A stretch of DNA of 64,000 bases from Azolla caroliniana (GCA_043228905.1 JBHGNT010000015.1:17546001-17610000); one strand, 5' to 3'. Positions 20,771-31,193 are shown, counted from the stretch's first letter. Made by a program: numbers and translations. The notes: a model not told the origin generated them from the letters alone.

Positions 20771-21997
20771 ACGGCATTCCTTCACGGTGACCTCGAAGAA
20801 GAGATCTACATGCAGCAACCGGAAGGATTCGAGAAGAAAGGGAAGGAGCACCTGGTATGCCAGTTGAAGAAGAGCCTTTACGGACTGAAGCAGGCTCCCC
20901 GGCAATGGTACCGGAAGTTCGACTCTTTCATGACCGACGAAGGGTACCACAAAACGCAGTCTGATCACTGCGTGTTTGTGAAGAAGTTCGAAGGAGGAGA
21001 CTTTCTAATACTCTTCCTGTACGTGGACGACATGTTGATCGTCGGACGGGACCAGGTCAAGATACGGATGCTGAAGAAAGCGCTTCACCGAACTTTCTCA
21101 ATGAAGGACCTGGGTCCGGCGAGGCAAATACTAGGGATGCATGTCATCCGGGACCGGAAGAAGAAGCAGTTGTGGCTGTCACAGGAGAAGTACGTGACAA
21201 AGGTGCTTCACCGGTTCAACATGTCGGAAGCAAGATCGGTCGGGTCAACCCTCCCGGCAAACTGCAAGTTGTCCAGCAAGCAAAGCCCCAAGACAAAGGC
21301 TGAGAAGGAGGACATGATGAAAGTACCATATGCCTTTGCCGTCGGAAGCTTGATGTACGCAATGGTGTGTACAAGACCGGACATAGGATATGCAGTCGGA
21401 GTGGTGAGCCGGTACATGAGCAATCCCGGCAAAGAGCACTGGAACGCGGTCAAGTGGATACTTCGATACCTGAAGGGCACGGAAAACGTGTGCCTCCAAT
21501 TCGGCTCCGGTAAGCCCGAACTCGACAGCTTTACCGATTCGGATATGTCGGCTGATGCAGACACCAGCCGGTCCACATCAGGGTATGTGATGACGTATGC
21601 AGGGGGAGCTGTTTCGTGGCAGTCGAGGCTGCAGAAGACGGTTGCGTTGTCAACCACGGAGGTGGAGTACATGGCGGCTGTTGAAGCCGGCAAGGAAATA
21701 ATATGGATGAAGGACTTCATTAGAGAGCTCGGTATCCGGCAGGAGGAGTACCGACTCTACTGCGACAGTCAGAGTGCCATCCACCTTGCAAAGAACGCGG
21801 CCTATCACTCCCGGACGAAGCACATCCAGCGAAGATATCACTGGATCCGGGAAAGGATAGAAGACAAGGAGTTCGTGCTGACGAAGATCCACACGGACGA
21901 GAACGGGTCGGATATGCTGACCAAGGTGCTCACACCCGACAAGCTGGAAGCATGCCGGAAGAGGATCGGACTGGAAAGACATCCCATGCCGAAGTGA
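20771..21997 (+). pseudogene. Truncated copia RT plus RNase H of Copia-N
   Basis: The coding frame enters RT at TAFLHGDLEEEIYMQQPEGF (from 20771) and is open to TGA at 21995-21997; the first in-frame Met is at 20810. It has SLYGLKQAPRQWY, the RT active-site LYVDDMLIVG, and then RNase H (FTDSDMSADADTSRSTSGY, ALSTTEVEYMAA, YCDSQSAIHLAKN). The remaining gag ATG at 20764 is in another frame and stops after eight codons, so the deletion broke the frame. The upstream RT motifs are missing, so it cannot act as a full polymerase, although RNase H looks intact. Confidence 0.9.
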
Positions 21998-22007
21998 AGG
22001 GGGAGTT

Positions 22008-22584
22008 TGTTGGGGAATTCGGTCCCTCCGGATGGGATGTCTGGAGATGAATGACGGCAAGCCCGGTTGCGGTTACGGAGCCGGATGATGAAGACCCCGG
22101 CTACGGAGCCGGATGACGGATGTACCCGGAGAGAGATCCGGATGCGGGGACATATTTGTGAATATGTTTGCCAAGGGCCCTTGAGGCTATATTTGTAAAT
22201 AGCCCGTAAGTCATATGTGTATAAATATGACTTAGGGCAAACAGTTTTATGTTGTTGCTTATTTTTCTGTTTTTCCACTTAGAGGGAGCGAGAGAGAGCA
22301 GCCGAGAGAGAGAGAGAGACGAAGAGGTCGTTGCCTCTGTGTATTACCGCCGCCTGTGGCGAAGACAGTGAGCTCAAGGTTGTTGCCTTGTAGCTTCACC
22401 ATTGTACATCTCTGTTTATAGTGATAGTTGGAGTTTGAGGACTCCCGTGGTTTTTCCCATTTAGGGTTTTCCACGTAAAACATCCTGTGTACCTTTCTCT
22501 CTGTTGTCTTCGTGTATTTTGTATTTCCTGTTTTCTGTGAGTTGATCCTATTCCTCGGTGGTGGCCGAGCGCTGTTTTTCCACA
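22008..22584 (+). mobile_element. 3' LTR of Copia-N
   Basis: Essentially identical to 20156-20732; the only difference noticed is CAACA versus CCACA at the end. Preceded by a purine-rich tract at 21996-22007. Confidence 0.92.
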
Positions 22585-22589
22585 AATCT

Positions 22590-23536
22590 CGTACCGACCG
22601 TGGAATTTGCCACTCTAGTACAGTTTGGACTTTAGCTGGATCCATGGCGATGCCCTTTGAGGAGATGACGTAGCCTAGAAATTCCACGCTACATTTTTCT
22701 AGCTTGGCATAAAGACCATTCTCGCGGAGTCACTTTAGTACTAATAGTACATGAGAATCATGCTCTTGCTGGGTCTTCAAATAAATCAATAGATCATCAA
22801 GATAGATGATCAAACAGATATCCCAGAGGTCTCTGAATATATCATTTGCCATGTGTTGGAAGACTGCGGGTGCATTGGTTAGGCCGAACGGCATAACAGT
22901 ATACTCGAAATACCCATGCCGCGTGCGAAAGGCGGTCTTCCATTCATCTCCCGGTCGGATCCGCATGAGGTTATACGCTCCTCATAGATCGATTTTGGTA
23001 AAAAACTTGGCACCATTAACTCGCTCCAAAAGACTTGATATAAGAGGAAGTGCATACCTATTCCGGATGGTGACCTTATTCAATCCGCGGTAATCAACGA
23101 CGAGACGAAGTGAGCCATCTTTCTTCTTGACAAAGAAGATGGGTGCACCGGCCGGAGATTTCGAATGACGGATGAACCCGCTTGCCAAGTTCTCCTCTAT
23201 GTAGGCTCGAAGGACTTCTAACTCGGTGGGTGACAAGTTGTAAATTGGTCCCCATGGTGGCTTGGTTCCTGGTTGTAAATCGATGGGACAATCGTAGGGA
23301 CGATGATGAGGAAGAGTACCAGCTTTTACCTTGTCAAATACGTCGGCATAAGGATGATATTTCACCACAAGTTGCACTAAGGATTCCTCCTTAATATCGC
23401 TGGAAGGATGTACTGATATGGCAAATAAGAACATTGCCTCCTTGTGTCCTTTTCGCGTAGTTGATGTAGTGAAATGGTCGAAACCTGATGAGTAAATTCT
23501 GGGGGTTGTTGATATCGAACTTCTCTTGTTCTCCAA
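22590..23536 (-). pseudogene. Reverse transcriptase of Gypsy-2A
   Basis: The frame 23536-22982 carries the start of RT ([20 protein letters not shown], then [14 protein letters not shown]). After a stop at 22982 it continues at 22966-22730 ([20 protein letters not shown], then IYLDDLLIY, the catalytic YLDD box) and, after a short deletion near 22690-22730, at 22687 ([11 protein letters not shown]). The stop at 22982 is a TGA where the family usually has Arg or Trp. Copia-N cuts the frame at 22585. Confidence 0.85.
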
Positions 23537-23961
23537 TCTATGTCTGGATTATGTAGTTCAAACCAAGGTAATCCCAAGACAATGGGATGCTCCGAACTAC
23601 TAATTATATTAAATGATACTGCACACACAAAACTACCTAGGACAACTTGAATGGGTTCTGATTCTTCTACAATATTCCCGGAAGCAATGGGACGACCATC
23701 AATGACTACTACAGATGCGGGACAAGGAAGTTTTCTTAGGGATATCTGAGAAGCTTGGGCAAAATTTCGATCCATGAAACAGGAATTAGCTCCAGAATCT
23801 AAGAGTGTTAGGACGGGTACTGGGGGAGTACTTTTAGTACTAACAATGACTTGGGCTAGGAACACATTGCTACCTTGCTTAGAAGGAATGGAACCACTAA
23901 TGGGATGTACAGATCTAGGGCTGCAGTCCAACCAAACGGCTCCTATTTTGGCTGGACTCAA
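23377..23961 (-). CDS. Retropepsin-type protease of Gypsy-2A
   Basis: The 194-codon frame contains [16 protein letters not shown] with the catalytic Asp-Ser-Gly, followed by the flap-like [12 protein letters not shown] and [19 protein letters not shown], the second conserved protease motif. It is one of the few parts of this element without a stop. Its last 160 bp overlap the RT frame in a -1 relation, an arrangement also seen in Gypsy-2B (38668-39249 and 38273-38827). It acts by cutting the Gag-Pol polyprotein in the virus-like particle. Confidence 0.8.
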   Translation of the reverse strand: MSPAKIGAVWLDCSPRSVHPISGSIPSKQGSNVFLAQVIVSTKSTPPVPVLTLLDSGANSCFMDRNFAQASQISLRKLPCPASVVVIDGRPIASGNIVEESEPIQVVLGSFVCAVSFNIISSSEHPIVLGLPWFELHNPDIDWRTREVRYQQPPEFTHQVSTISLHQLREKDTRRQCSYLPYQYILPAILRRNP

Positions 23962-25115
23962 TCGTTTAACTCTTCATCTAATTGACAAAGGATTTCAAAT
24001 TTGTTTGAGATACTTGGGCTATTAGTACTATGAATACTATCTGACACTCTATTAGTACTATTAATACTATCAGACACTCCTAAGGGAAGAATTGACTCGG
24101 GTTTAGTACAGGCAACGATTTGATTTACCTGTCTTCTTGGCCTATGGGGACAATTGATGGCGATATGCCCTGGTCCACCGCAATAAAGGCATAATCGATT
24201 GGCACGTCGTCGTTGCTTTTCTTCTTCCGATAACGGGCCGCGTTGACGCATGGTGTCGATCTCCATAGGTGTCGGAATATTGGCTTGAGGTACATCACGT
24301 GCAAACGGTTTAGCCGTGACTTAGGCGTATGTGGGTTCCGGCCGAGAGCATGGTATTTGTAACTGACGCTCCGAACGTCGTTCGAAAAGGCGGTTGTCGC
24401 ATCGGACCGCTCGACTAATTGCCTCCGTAAGAGACTTTGGTTCTTCGGGGAAGGTTAAAAGCAGATCTTTGACATCATTGTGCAAGCCGTAGCGAAACTA
24501 CTCCATGAGGGCCTGATCATCCCAGGGAATATCTGAGGCGAGTAGACGGAAATTCGCCGCGTAGGCAGAGGCTGGACGATCGCCTTAACGCAATCTTCGG
24601 ATCTTGTTGATCGCCGTCCTAATGCTGTCGGTATCTCCAAAGCAGGCTTTAAACTCAGCAATAAAATCTTCAAAGCTATTAAGCAAGGGGGATTGTTTTT
24701 CTAGAAGCGGAGCGAACCATGCCAAGGCTGAGCCGCTAAGTAACGTGCCTATTAGGCCGACTCGAGATGCATCAGTGGGATATCGGGAAGGATGCACCTG
24801 GATGACTAAGCGTACCTGATTAAGGAATCCCCGGAATTGCGATCGCGTTCCATCAAATTTCACAGGAAGTCCAATCTTGGGCTCTTTATGAAATCCTTGG
24901 GGACTTGATCCTTGTTGTTGCAACGCTGCTTCGAGTTGTTGTACCCGTAATGCTAACTCCCCATGTTGTTGTTGCGTTTGTTGTTTTTCGAGAGCGATTT
25001 GTTGCAGATCCCCTATCAACCGTTGGTTTTCTTGTTCCAGGGCAACAAACTTTTCTTTTAGGCACTGTAACTCGGAGAAAACAGATTGATATTCTTGGGC
25101 ACTAACAGTAGCCAT
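23958..25115 (-). pseudogene. gag of Gypsy-2A with CCHC knuckle
   Basis: Starts at ATG 25115 (MATVSAQEYQ), then a Gln-rich coiled-coil (about residues 20-60, LEAALQQQG) and the capsid core with FRGFLNQVRLV and SALAWFAPLLEK. A TAA near 24585 stands where Gypsy-2B has CAA, and a TAG near 24500 where it has CAG. The frame ends with a zinc knuckle LCLYCGGPGHIAINCPHR (about 24145-24200). The early stops are single C-to-T changes. Confidence 0.8.
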
Positions 25116-25163
25116 AGTATAGGGAAAAGGGTAGGCTGGAGGAAAGGAAAAATTGGTTCAAAC

Positions 25164-25591
25164 TGTCAGGAATGGTACTAAAGCAGGGATGGAATTAGTA
25201 CTAAGAAGAGGACGGGACTGCGTAAGATTCCCGAGAGAGGAAGTGAGAAGAGGAGAGAGAGAGAGAGATAGCGAGGATGAGAGAGAGAGAAAGATGATGA
25301 CAGTAGCTAATATATTATGTGAAAAGATAAGTACAAAGCGGCTGAGAGGCTTAAGACTGGCGTTGAACCAATTTGGTTCAACATAATTCCTAGTGCCTTC
25401 TTTTATAGTGTTGTTAGGAGTAATCCTGAAACTTCTAGAATGTTCCAGAGAAATCTGGAATATACATTACTTTCTTATAATAAAACATAAATGAAAATAA
25501 TATCTTATGAATTACAATAGATGGTGTGATGGTTAAGGGCTCGACCCATATACCATAAGGTCATGGGTTCGAGTCTTACCATCTCATGACA
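25164..25591 (-). mobile_element. 5' LTR of Gypsy-2A
   Basis: In minus sense it starts TGTCATGAGATGG at 25591 and ends CCATTCCTGACA at 25164; the TGTCA...TGACA ends are inverted. TATA-like TATAAAAGAAGG lies near 25400. The first 75 bp contain, on the opposite strand, a tRNA-like segment (25515-25585). Confidence 0.85.
25515..25585 (+). other. tRNA-like segment antisense in the Gypsy-2A LTR
   Basis: On the plus strand GGTGTGATGGTTAAGGGC resembles a pol III A box and GGTTCGAGTCT a B box, about 45 bp apart. The copies at 35635-35700 and 41575-41600 (deleted) match. It may be a captured tRNA-derived sequence; whether it is transcribed is unknown. Confidence 0.45.
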
Positions 25592-27015
25592 GATAGAGCC
25601 TCAAGAGTTCAGGACAGATGCGACCAAGAGGGCCCTCAAATCGACAAATGAGAAGTTACGTCGATCGACTCGACACAAGAACATGGTGATCCAGTATGGA
25701 TACAATGAGTACATGGGCAATCACTATGTGTACATGTCAAAAGTGGCAGAAATCCGTGAGTTGGAAAGCTATGCGAAGGCATCACAGGATGCCAAGTGGC
25801 GATAGGCCATGGAGGAGGAAATGAGGGCACTTGATGCCGACAAGACATGGGTCTTGGTTGACCCTCCTTGACATTGCAAACTGATCGGATGCAAGTGGGT
25901 GTACAATATAAAGCACAACGCCGATAGTTCGGTTAACGCCTGATTAGTGGCCAAGGGATATGCATAGACCCACAACATTGACTACAACGAGACCTTCACA
26001 CCGGTGGTGGCGAAGATGACAACAATCCGTGTGGTGTTGGCGGTTCTCGCGGCAAGGGGGTGGCATCTCCACCAGATGGACATCAAGAATGCGTTTCTTC
26101 AAGGCAACCTTGAAATTTTTTTATTTATGGTCAATTCATGCAGAATCCAATAGTCAAGCACCTTCAATGTGCACATCAAATATTGTGATATGTGACCGAC
26201 ATGCAAGATCAAGGATTGTTGTACTGGAAAGGTATACCCAAACTGTTGGTTGGCTACACCAATGCCGACTAGGCCGAAGACGCCACGAATCGACGGTCGA
26301 CATCCGGTTTTATCTTCTCTCTTGGGAGCACGGTTGTAACGTGCAAAAGCAAAAAACAGTCGATACTGGCCTTGTCGAGCACCGAAGATGAGTACTGAGG
26401 AGCCTCCGTCACTACGTGCGAGGCAATATGGCTCAAATGGTTGTTGCAAGACTTATGGGTCGAAGTTCCCACTTTGATCCCGATCTACTGGGACAACATC
26501 AATAACATGCAAATGACAAAGAACCATGTGTTCCATGCTCGCACCAAGCACATAGAAGTACACTATCACTTTGTGCATGAGTTGGTCCTAAGCGATGAAG
26601 TCGAACTTCGGTATATTTGAACCGATTGGCCAACAAGGCGCTCGTACTGGACAAGTTACAACACTTTTCAAAGATGCTTGGGCTACAACATCTCGACATG
26701 CAATACTTGAGGGGGAGAACACCTGGAACAAGTAGGACAACTGGAGAGAAGAACAAAGGTAAAGAACCAGAGAAAGAGCCAGAAGATGACAAGAGGAGGG
26801 CTGAAAAAGAAGCTGAATCAATTGAAGAACTCGATACGTCTAAAAGAGCTAGAGCAGGCGGTAGAGTCAAGAAGGACAGAACCGACTAAAAGAAACAGGC
26901 CAGGACCAGGACATGGTCGGATGTGGTCAAGGGCCTGAAGGAGGACGAAATGGAGATGACCAATTCAGAAAAGAGTAGGAACTAATCGGAGACAGTTGAT
27001 TCGGTCATATGGTTT
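25592..27015 (+). pseudogene. Copia-P2 RT/RNase H remnant, first part
   Basis: Decayed copia pol on the plus strand. The start of RT is visible (YGYNEYMGNHYVYM, AKWR with a stop, [27 protein letters not shown]). The core RT including YVDD is deleted at about 26115, where the sequence jumps to [17 protein letters not shown]. RNase H follows (VGYTNAD, NRRSTSGFIFSLGS, ALSSTEDEY, HARTKHIEVHYHFVHE), and then a Glu/Lys-rich tail as in Copia-A. Many stops are present. Copia-M inserted at 27016; the rest resumes at 52828. Confidence 0.85.
27011..27015. repeat. Target duplication GGTTT of Copia-M (left copy)
   Basis: GGTTT at 27011-27015 recurs at 52828-52832, exactly outside the two Copia-M LTRs some 26 kb apart. 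Confidence 0.88.
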
Positions 27016-27437
27016 TGTGAACAATTAGGTAATTAACTACGGGTTAATTAGTATCTAATTATGTGAGTAGTTAATCACGTATGTGATTGAGCAACGAAAG
27101 ATTACGTGATTGTGTATGTGTATGTGTGTGAGAGGAAGAGAGGGAGGAAGTGTAGCTCATGGGGGATGATTAACAAGTGTAGCTCATGGAACTCTTACTT
27201 ATATTAAAAAGACATCATCAAATACAAAAATACCCACAATGAGGTACATATATATAGATCTTATGTGCAAGGGTGGACATGTGTGAGGAGAATATAGGTA
27301 CAAAGGTGTAAGTCCTATATTAAATGTACTTGGGAGTGGAGGATCTGGAATGTATCCCACTTAAGTACAAGGTTCTATTTAAGGCTTTAAGCTCAACACA
27401 CTAACTAGATTCTATCTAGGTAACTACTAAGTTACGT

Positions 27438-28160
27438 TGTCGTAGTTTATTTCGTACACTACGTGAAAAAGTAAAAATAATATAACCGATTTAATTACAT
27501 ATAAATAAATAAAATAAGAATATCAAAATATTTATCACGTGCATAGGGCAAGATTTGAACCTTGTAACTTCACATAGCCAAACCTCAACTTTACCATTAT
27601 GCTACCTTATCTTTAGTGTTTTATAAATAGATTTAATAAGTATAAGTCTTTTATTTGCGCCTACCTTTATTAAAAGGTAAATCATGCATTTTTAGAGTGC
27701 GTGAATATTTTATAGAAAAACGCAAGCAACTAAAAAGTGACTCATGCACATCTAGCGTGCATGAGCACTATATTTAGCAAATAAAAGCAAGGATTAGAAA
27801 AGCATCACATGCACATTTAGTGTGCATGAACATATTAGAAAAAAAAGCATGTAGCTATGCTTAGTCTCTCCCATCACTATATAAGGATGGGGAGCACATT
27901 GTAGTTTGTTGATTATTTTTCTATAATGATCAATCAATCTAAAATATTCGTGGGATTCACGAATTTGCTAAAATAATTCTCTCTTACTACCTAAATATTG
28001 GCTAAATATACTAAACTCGTGGGATTCACAAGATTCTTATCTTATAACTCTTTATACCTATTCTTTACTAGCCTTATTTGTATTTTTCTTCCTCCTAGTC
28101 CAAAACCTCAGTGGTTCCCACCCGACTCACGCAAACGATCCGGAGCCGAAAGGCACGACA
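27438..28160 (+). mobile_element. Solo LTR of the TGTCG gypsy family
   Basis: Starts TGTCGTAGTTTATTTCG and ends GAAAGGCACGACA. ACGT is duplicated (27434-27437 and 28161-28164); the empty site is seen in the Copia-M 5' LTR near 52780. TATATAAGG is at 27880-27890 and the family end motif CTAGTCCAAAACCTCAGTGG near 28097. It carries an antisense tRNA-like segment at 27543-27607. Confidence 0.88.
27543..27607 (-). other. tRNA-like segment antisense in a solo LTR
   Basis: On the minus strand TAGCATAATGG fits the A box and GGTTCAAATCT the B box, with 30-odd bp between them. It reads like a degenerate tRNA gene or tRNA-derived SINE head. It is opposite to the LTR sense, as in the Gypsy-1 and Gypsy-2 LTRs. 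Confidence 0.5.
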
Positions 28161-28208
28161 ACGTCGTTGACTAAATGGCTAAACTTAGTTGAGCTTGATA
28201 TCTCAACA

Positions 28209-28828
28209 TGCCCCCTCAAGCTCAATTATGAGGCGTCCGACATCCGGTTCTGCTTTAGGTGTTGTCCGACTATTTGGCGTCGGTTTTTGTGCAGCTTTCA
28301 GCGTCGGCATTTCCGTGGCAGTTTGGGTTCCTCCCCCTCAAGCTTGTGACGAAGGCTTGTAATGTTAAATGGTTGAAGGCCAAGTGCTTGCATCTCGTCA
28401 TCCATAGTTTCCATCCTTCGGTGGTCATGAGCCGCTTTTGTAAAGCTTTCGGGCTCTGGTTCGGTGGCCCCCTTCATCACAAAGGCATAGTGATGGACCA
28501 TATACTCGTTGTAGTCGAACCGAGTGACCAAGTTCTTCTCTCTAAATGAACATCGAAGTTTTTCGTTTGCCAACGTGAGCGCCTTCTTTACTCCAAGTGT
28601 CCACATAATGGGTACACCAAATTCACTATCTAGTGAGCGAGCCGACACATTCGAATCACTTTCGTCGAGGTGGTCAACTTCATATTCACGCATCTTACCT
28701 TTCCCTTCATATTCACTCCAATCTGGCCCATAGCCAAGACGTGCTTGGAATTCTTGAAGGTTCATGTGGTCCACTTAGATCGGTAGATCTTGGATTGTCC
28801 ATTGGTAAAGGACTTTCCCAAATATCGT
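28209..28828 (-). pseudogene. Copia-M pol remnant next to its 3' LTR
   Basis: The open frame 28774-28298 contains TRFDYNEYMVHHYAFVMKG and EPESFTKAAHDHRRMET, the start of the RT module in this copia group. It then jumps to LGLQPFNITSLRHKLEG, which matches the post-RNase H LGLHHLDVPNLRG of Copia-A. The RT and RNase H cores are deleted between them. Gypsy-1 abuts at 28829. Confidence 0.75.
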
Positions 28829-29118
28829 TGTCGTGAAGATCCGACACTATGTGCGGATCGTGAGGCGAATCCGCCGGGGTTCTGGACCGGAAGGACTCGA
28901 AGCACGCACTAGCTTTAGCGAGAAATGATTTAAGATGGATTGAGGGAGAGAGATTGAGATAAGACTAATATGGCGAGAGATAGAGAGTGAGAGAGATAAG
29001 ATCGAACTTTTAACTTTAGATTTGAGAGACAAGATATATAATCAAATGGAGAACGGATTTTTCTTCTTCTTAAATTCTTGAAAAAAAACATAACATAATT
29101 TTGATCTTTTTCATCCAT

Positions 29119-29220
29119 CCTTTTATAGATACTCCCATGCATATGATGCATGCGGGTACAAGACATGCATGGAATGCATGTGATGCATGTGATGCATGTT
29201 TGCCATTTGGCGCTCATGCA
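29119..29220 (-). promoter_or_regulatory. TATA box with RY (CATGCA) cluster in the Gypsy-1 LTR
   Basis: In minus sense TATAAAAGG (29127-29119) is preceded within about 95 bp by eight CATGCA or TGCATG hexamers (29136, 29147, 29164, 29166, 29175, 29184, 29193 and 29215). CATGCA is the RY element bound by B3 factors of the ABI3/FUS3/LEC2 type. The same array is in the 5' LTR (42353-42455), where it would drive transcription. Confidence 0.62.
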
Positions 29221-29295
29221 TCACATGTCACTCAATCAAGCTCTAATATGAGAATTTACATGTAAAAGTATAATGATAGGAAAAACATTTCTAAG

Positions 29296-29352
29296 GCAAA
29301 GTCATAGCCTAGTGGTAAGTCTATAGACTCTCAATGTGGAGGTATAAGGATC
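29296..29352 (+). other. tRNA-like segment antisense in the Gypsy-1 LTR
   Basis: TAGCCTAGTGG fits the pol III A box and GGATCAAGTTT is a weak B box. It is repeated in the 5' LTR near 42532-42590. The B box is poor, so confidence is lower than for the other two LTR families. Confidence 0.3.
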
Positions 29353-30011
29353 AAGTTTTCTCTTTCACTCTATTTTTGAATATACACGCACACACGCACA
29401 CACATATATATATGTTTTTTATTATTTATGTATTTTTACAAGGCATTCCTTCGTCCTGTCGTTGTCTTGTCGGCTCCATTGGTCGCGGTCGCCGGGTGAT
29501 GTCAGATGCCAAATCCCGTCGGTCGCCGTCGTCGTCAGATTCGTCCAAAACACATAGTTATATGCATTTGGCTACATCCATTCGTTAAGTCATACAACTT
29601 AACCTTCCTATGCTCCACACATAAACACAAAGATAATAGCTTTTGTTCTATCTTATATATGGTGGGTTCCTTATTTGTCCGTTCTATGTGGGATATCACA
29701 TATTTTTCTCTTCTTCTTTGCAAATTTCGTACCCACATAACTTGACACTTAGATGTCCGTTTCCTACATAGTAAAGCACATTCAGAAGCTCTTCAAGACC
29801 TCCATCTTTTTGTACCAAGATATTAAACTTATTTAAAATAGTATCTTTACTATTATTTTTTATATTTCGTGAGAGGAACCACGCTCGATTTCATATGTTT
29901 CTTACAAGTTTCACACTATCGCTAAAAATCTTCACGACATCCACCCCCACCAAACTACACGTCCTCCGGTATGTGCCAAGAAAAGAGAGTGCAAGATTTC
30001 AGTGACAGTAA

Positions 30012-31193
30012 TCAATCAAATTCTTCCACGTCTTCATTCGTATCCGTCGTAGTATCTTCATCGTCGAGGTCATCGAGGTTAGGATCCTTGTCTTGTCTTT
30101 TCTTGAAAATCTTTACTCTTTTCCCCGCAATGGGTATGGCCAGCCTTGATTCATCTAACTCCGCAAGGTGGTATGTTGCATTGTCGTTGGCACTTATCAC
30201 TATATATGGTCTGAACCATCTTCTTGCGAACTTCCTTGTTGTACTGTGTTGATTGTCAAGGCTGTTGTCGTAGACCAATACCCAATCTCCTTCTTCGATC
30301 TTCTTGGGACATAGTCGATGCGTCTTGTCGAACCAAATTTTGTTCTTCACTCGGGCTGCCTCCAACATTTTTCGCGCTTTTTCTAGATCTTCAGGTCTCC
30401 TTTCAAGTTGCCTTATCCGTGCTGCTAATAACTCTTCTTGGCTCATCTCGTTCTCCCATGGTATCGCTACCCATGAGGCGATCGTCCTTTCGATGGGCAT
30501 TACCGGCTTTTGTCCATACATAAGCTCTGTTGGCATATACCACGTCACTGAGTTGTGTGTTGTTCTGTCGGCCCACAAGGCATAGGGTAATAGTCGTGGC
30601 CAATTCCCTACTCGACTGTTGCATGCTCGTACGATGGCTTTGACGATAGGTCCATGCCCTCACTCGATCTTCCCATTCGCTTCTGGATTATAGGCAGTCG
30701 TGAGGGAGAGCTTCACACCCAGTCGTTCGAAGAGCTCCATTGCTTCGTGTGCATCCAACTCCCCTCGGTCGGCAACTATCTTTCCCACACATCCGTATCG
30801 ACAAACAACCTCTTCAAGTAGAAATTTGCAAATAGCCGACGTTGTTTTATTTGTCAAGGTCCGTTCTTCCACTTGATTTGTCAAGTCTTCTCTTTCCAGA
30901 GCTAAGAACTTCATTTGTCTCACTCCCATTGGCATTGAGACCAGATCCACCATCCATTTGAAGTGTATGGTGAGTGGGTATGTCGGTCGTAGCTCATCAT
31001 GATGACGGATATTCGAATGTACTTGGCATGTTTCGCATCTGGTCACGAAATGGAGTACATCTTTGTACATGCTTGGCCACCAGTACTTCTCCTTCAACTT
31101 CTCGAACGTCACCCATGTTCCTCTATGACCTGTCCAAGCACTCTCGTGGAATTCAGTCATTAGCATCACTTGCTCTTCTTTCTTCACCACCAC
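30012..31193 (-). pseudogene. Integrase of Gypsy-1
   Basis: Frame 31193-30660 contains the zinc domain (GHRGTWVTFEKLKEKYWWP, then CETCQVHS), the first catalytic Asp in KWMVDLVSMP, the second in VADRGELDA, and the Glu in NPEANGKIE, where the frame breaks. Frame 30578-30012 is the C-terminal part (ELMYGQKPVMPIE, WVLVYDNSLDNQ, WFRPYIV), ending in an acidic tail with no chromodomain. A stop and short frame change separate the two parts near 30620. Confidence 0.85.

Larger units (their letters stand above)
20156..22584 (+). mobile_element. Young copia deletion derivative (Copia-N) with paired LTRs
   Basis: Two 577-bp LTRs (20156-20732 and 22008-22584) differ by only about one base by eye. Between them are a primer-binding site, the first few codons of gag, a direct jump into RT, then the rest of RT and RNase H, and a polypurine tract AAGGGGGAGTT. 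Protease, integrase and most of gag and RT are gone. It sits in Gypsy-2A with a 4-5 bp duplication. LTR identity points to a very recent insertion, so a full-length helper is probably active in the genome. Confidence 0.92.
17972..25591 (-). mobile_element. Chromodomain-type gypsy, copy A (Gypsy-2A), 3' end lost
   Basis: Minus-sense order: LTR (25591-25164), gag, CCHC knuckle, protease, RT, RNase H, integrase, then fusion to Gypsy-3. It aligns along its length with Gypsy-2B (35306-41614). A copia derivative (20156-22584) splits RNase H. No 3' LTR follows. The left junction is placed where the two integrases switch. The 5' LTR abuts Copia-P2 coding sequence at 25592. Confidence 0.8.
27016..28208 (-). 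mobile_element. 3' LTR of Copia-M, split by a gypsy solo LTR
   Basis: Without the insertion at 27438-28160 it is about 466 bp and matches the 5' LTR (52346-52827). In minus sense it starts TGTTGAGATATCAAGCTC at 28208 and ends CCTAATTGTTCACA at 27016. A purine tract with GAGGGGG precedes it. Confidence 0.85.
28829..29939 (-). mobile_element. 3' LTR of Gypsy-1
   Basis: 1111 bp, starting TGTCGTGAAGATTTT at 29939 and ending ATCTTCACGACA at 28829; the 12-bp ends are inverted. It nearly matches 42063-43172. It contains a TATA box with an RY cluster upstream and, near 29296-29352, an antisense tRNA-like stretch. Confidence 0.9.

Noticed and set aside
24585-25115. Independent host coiled-coil gene
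   Set aside because: It is Gypsy-2A gag, with the same sequence in 2B and followed by knuckle, protease and RT.
26499-26870. Minus-strand frame of 123 codons
   Set aside because: It is the antisense of the Copia-P2 tail.
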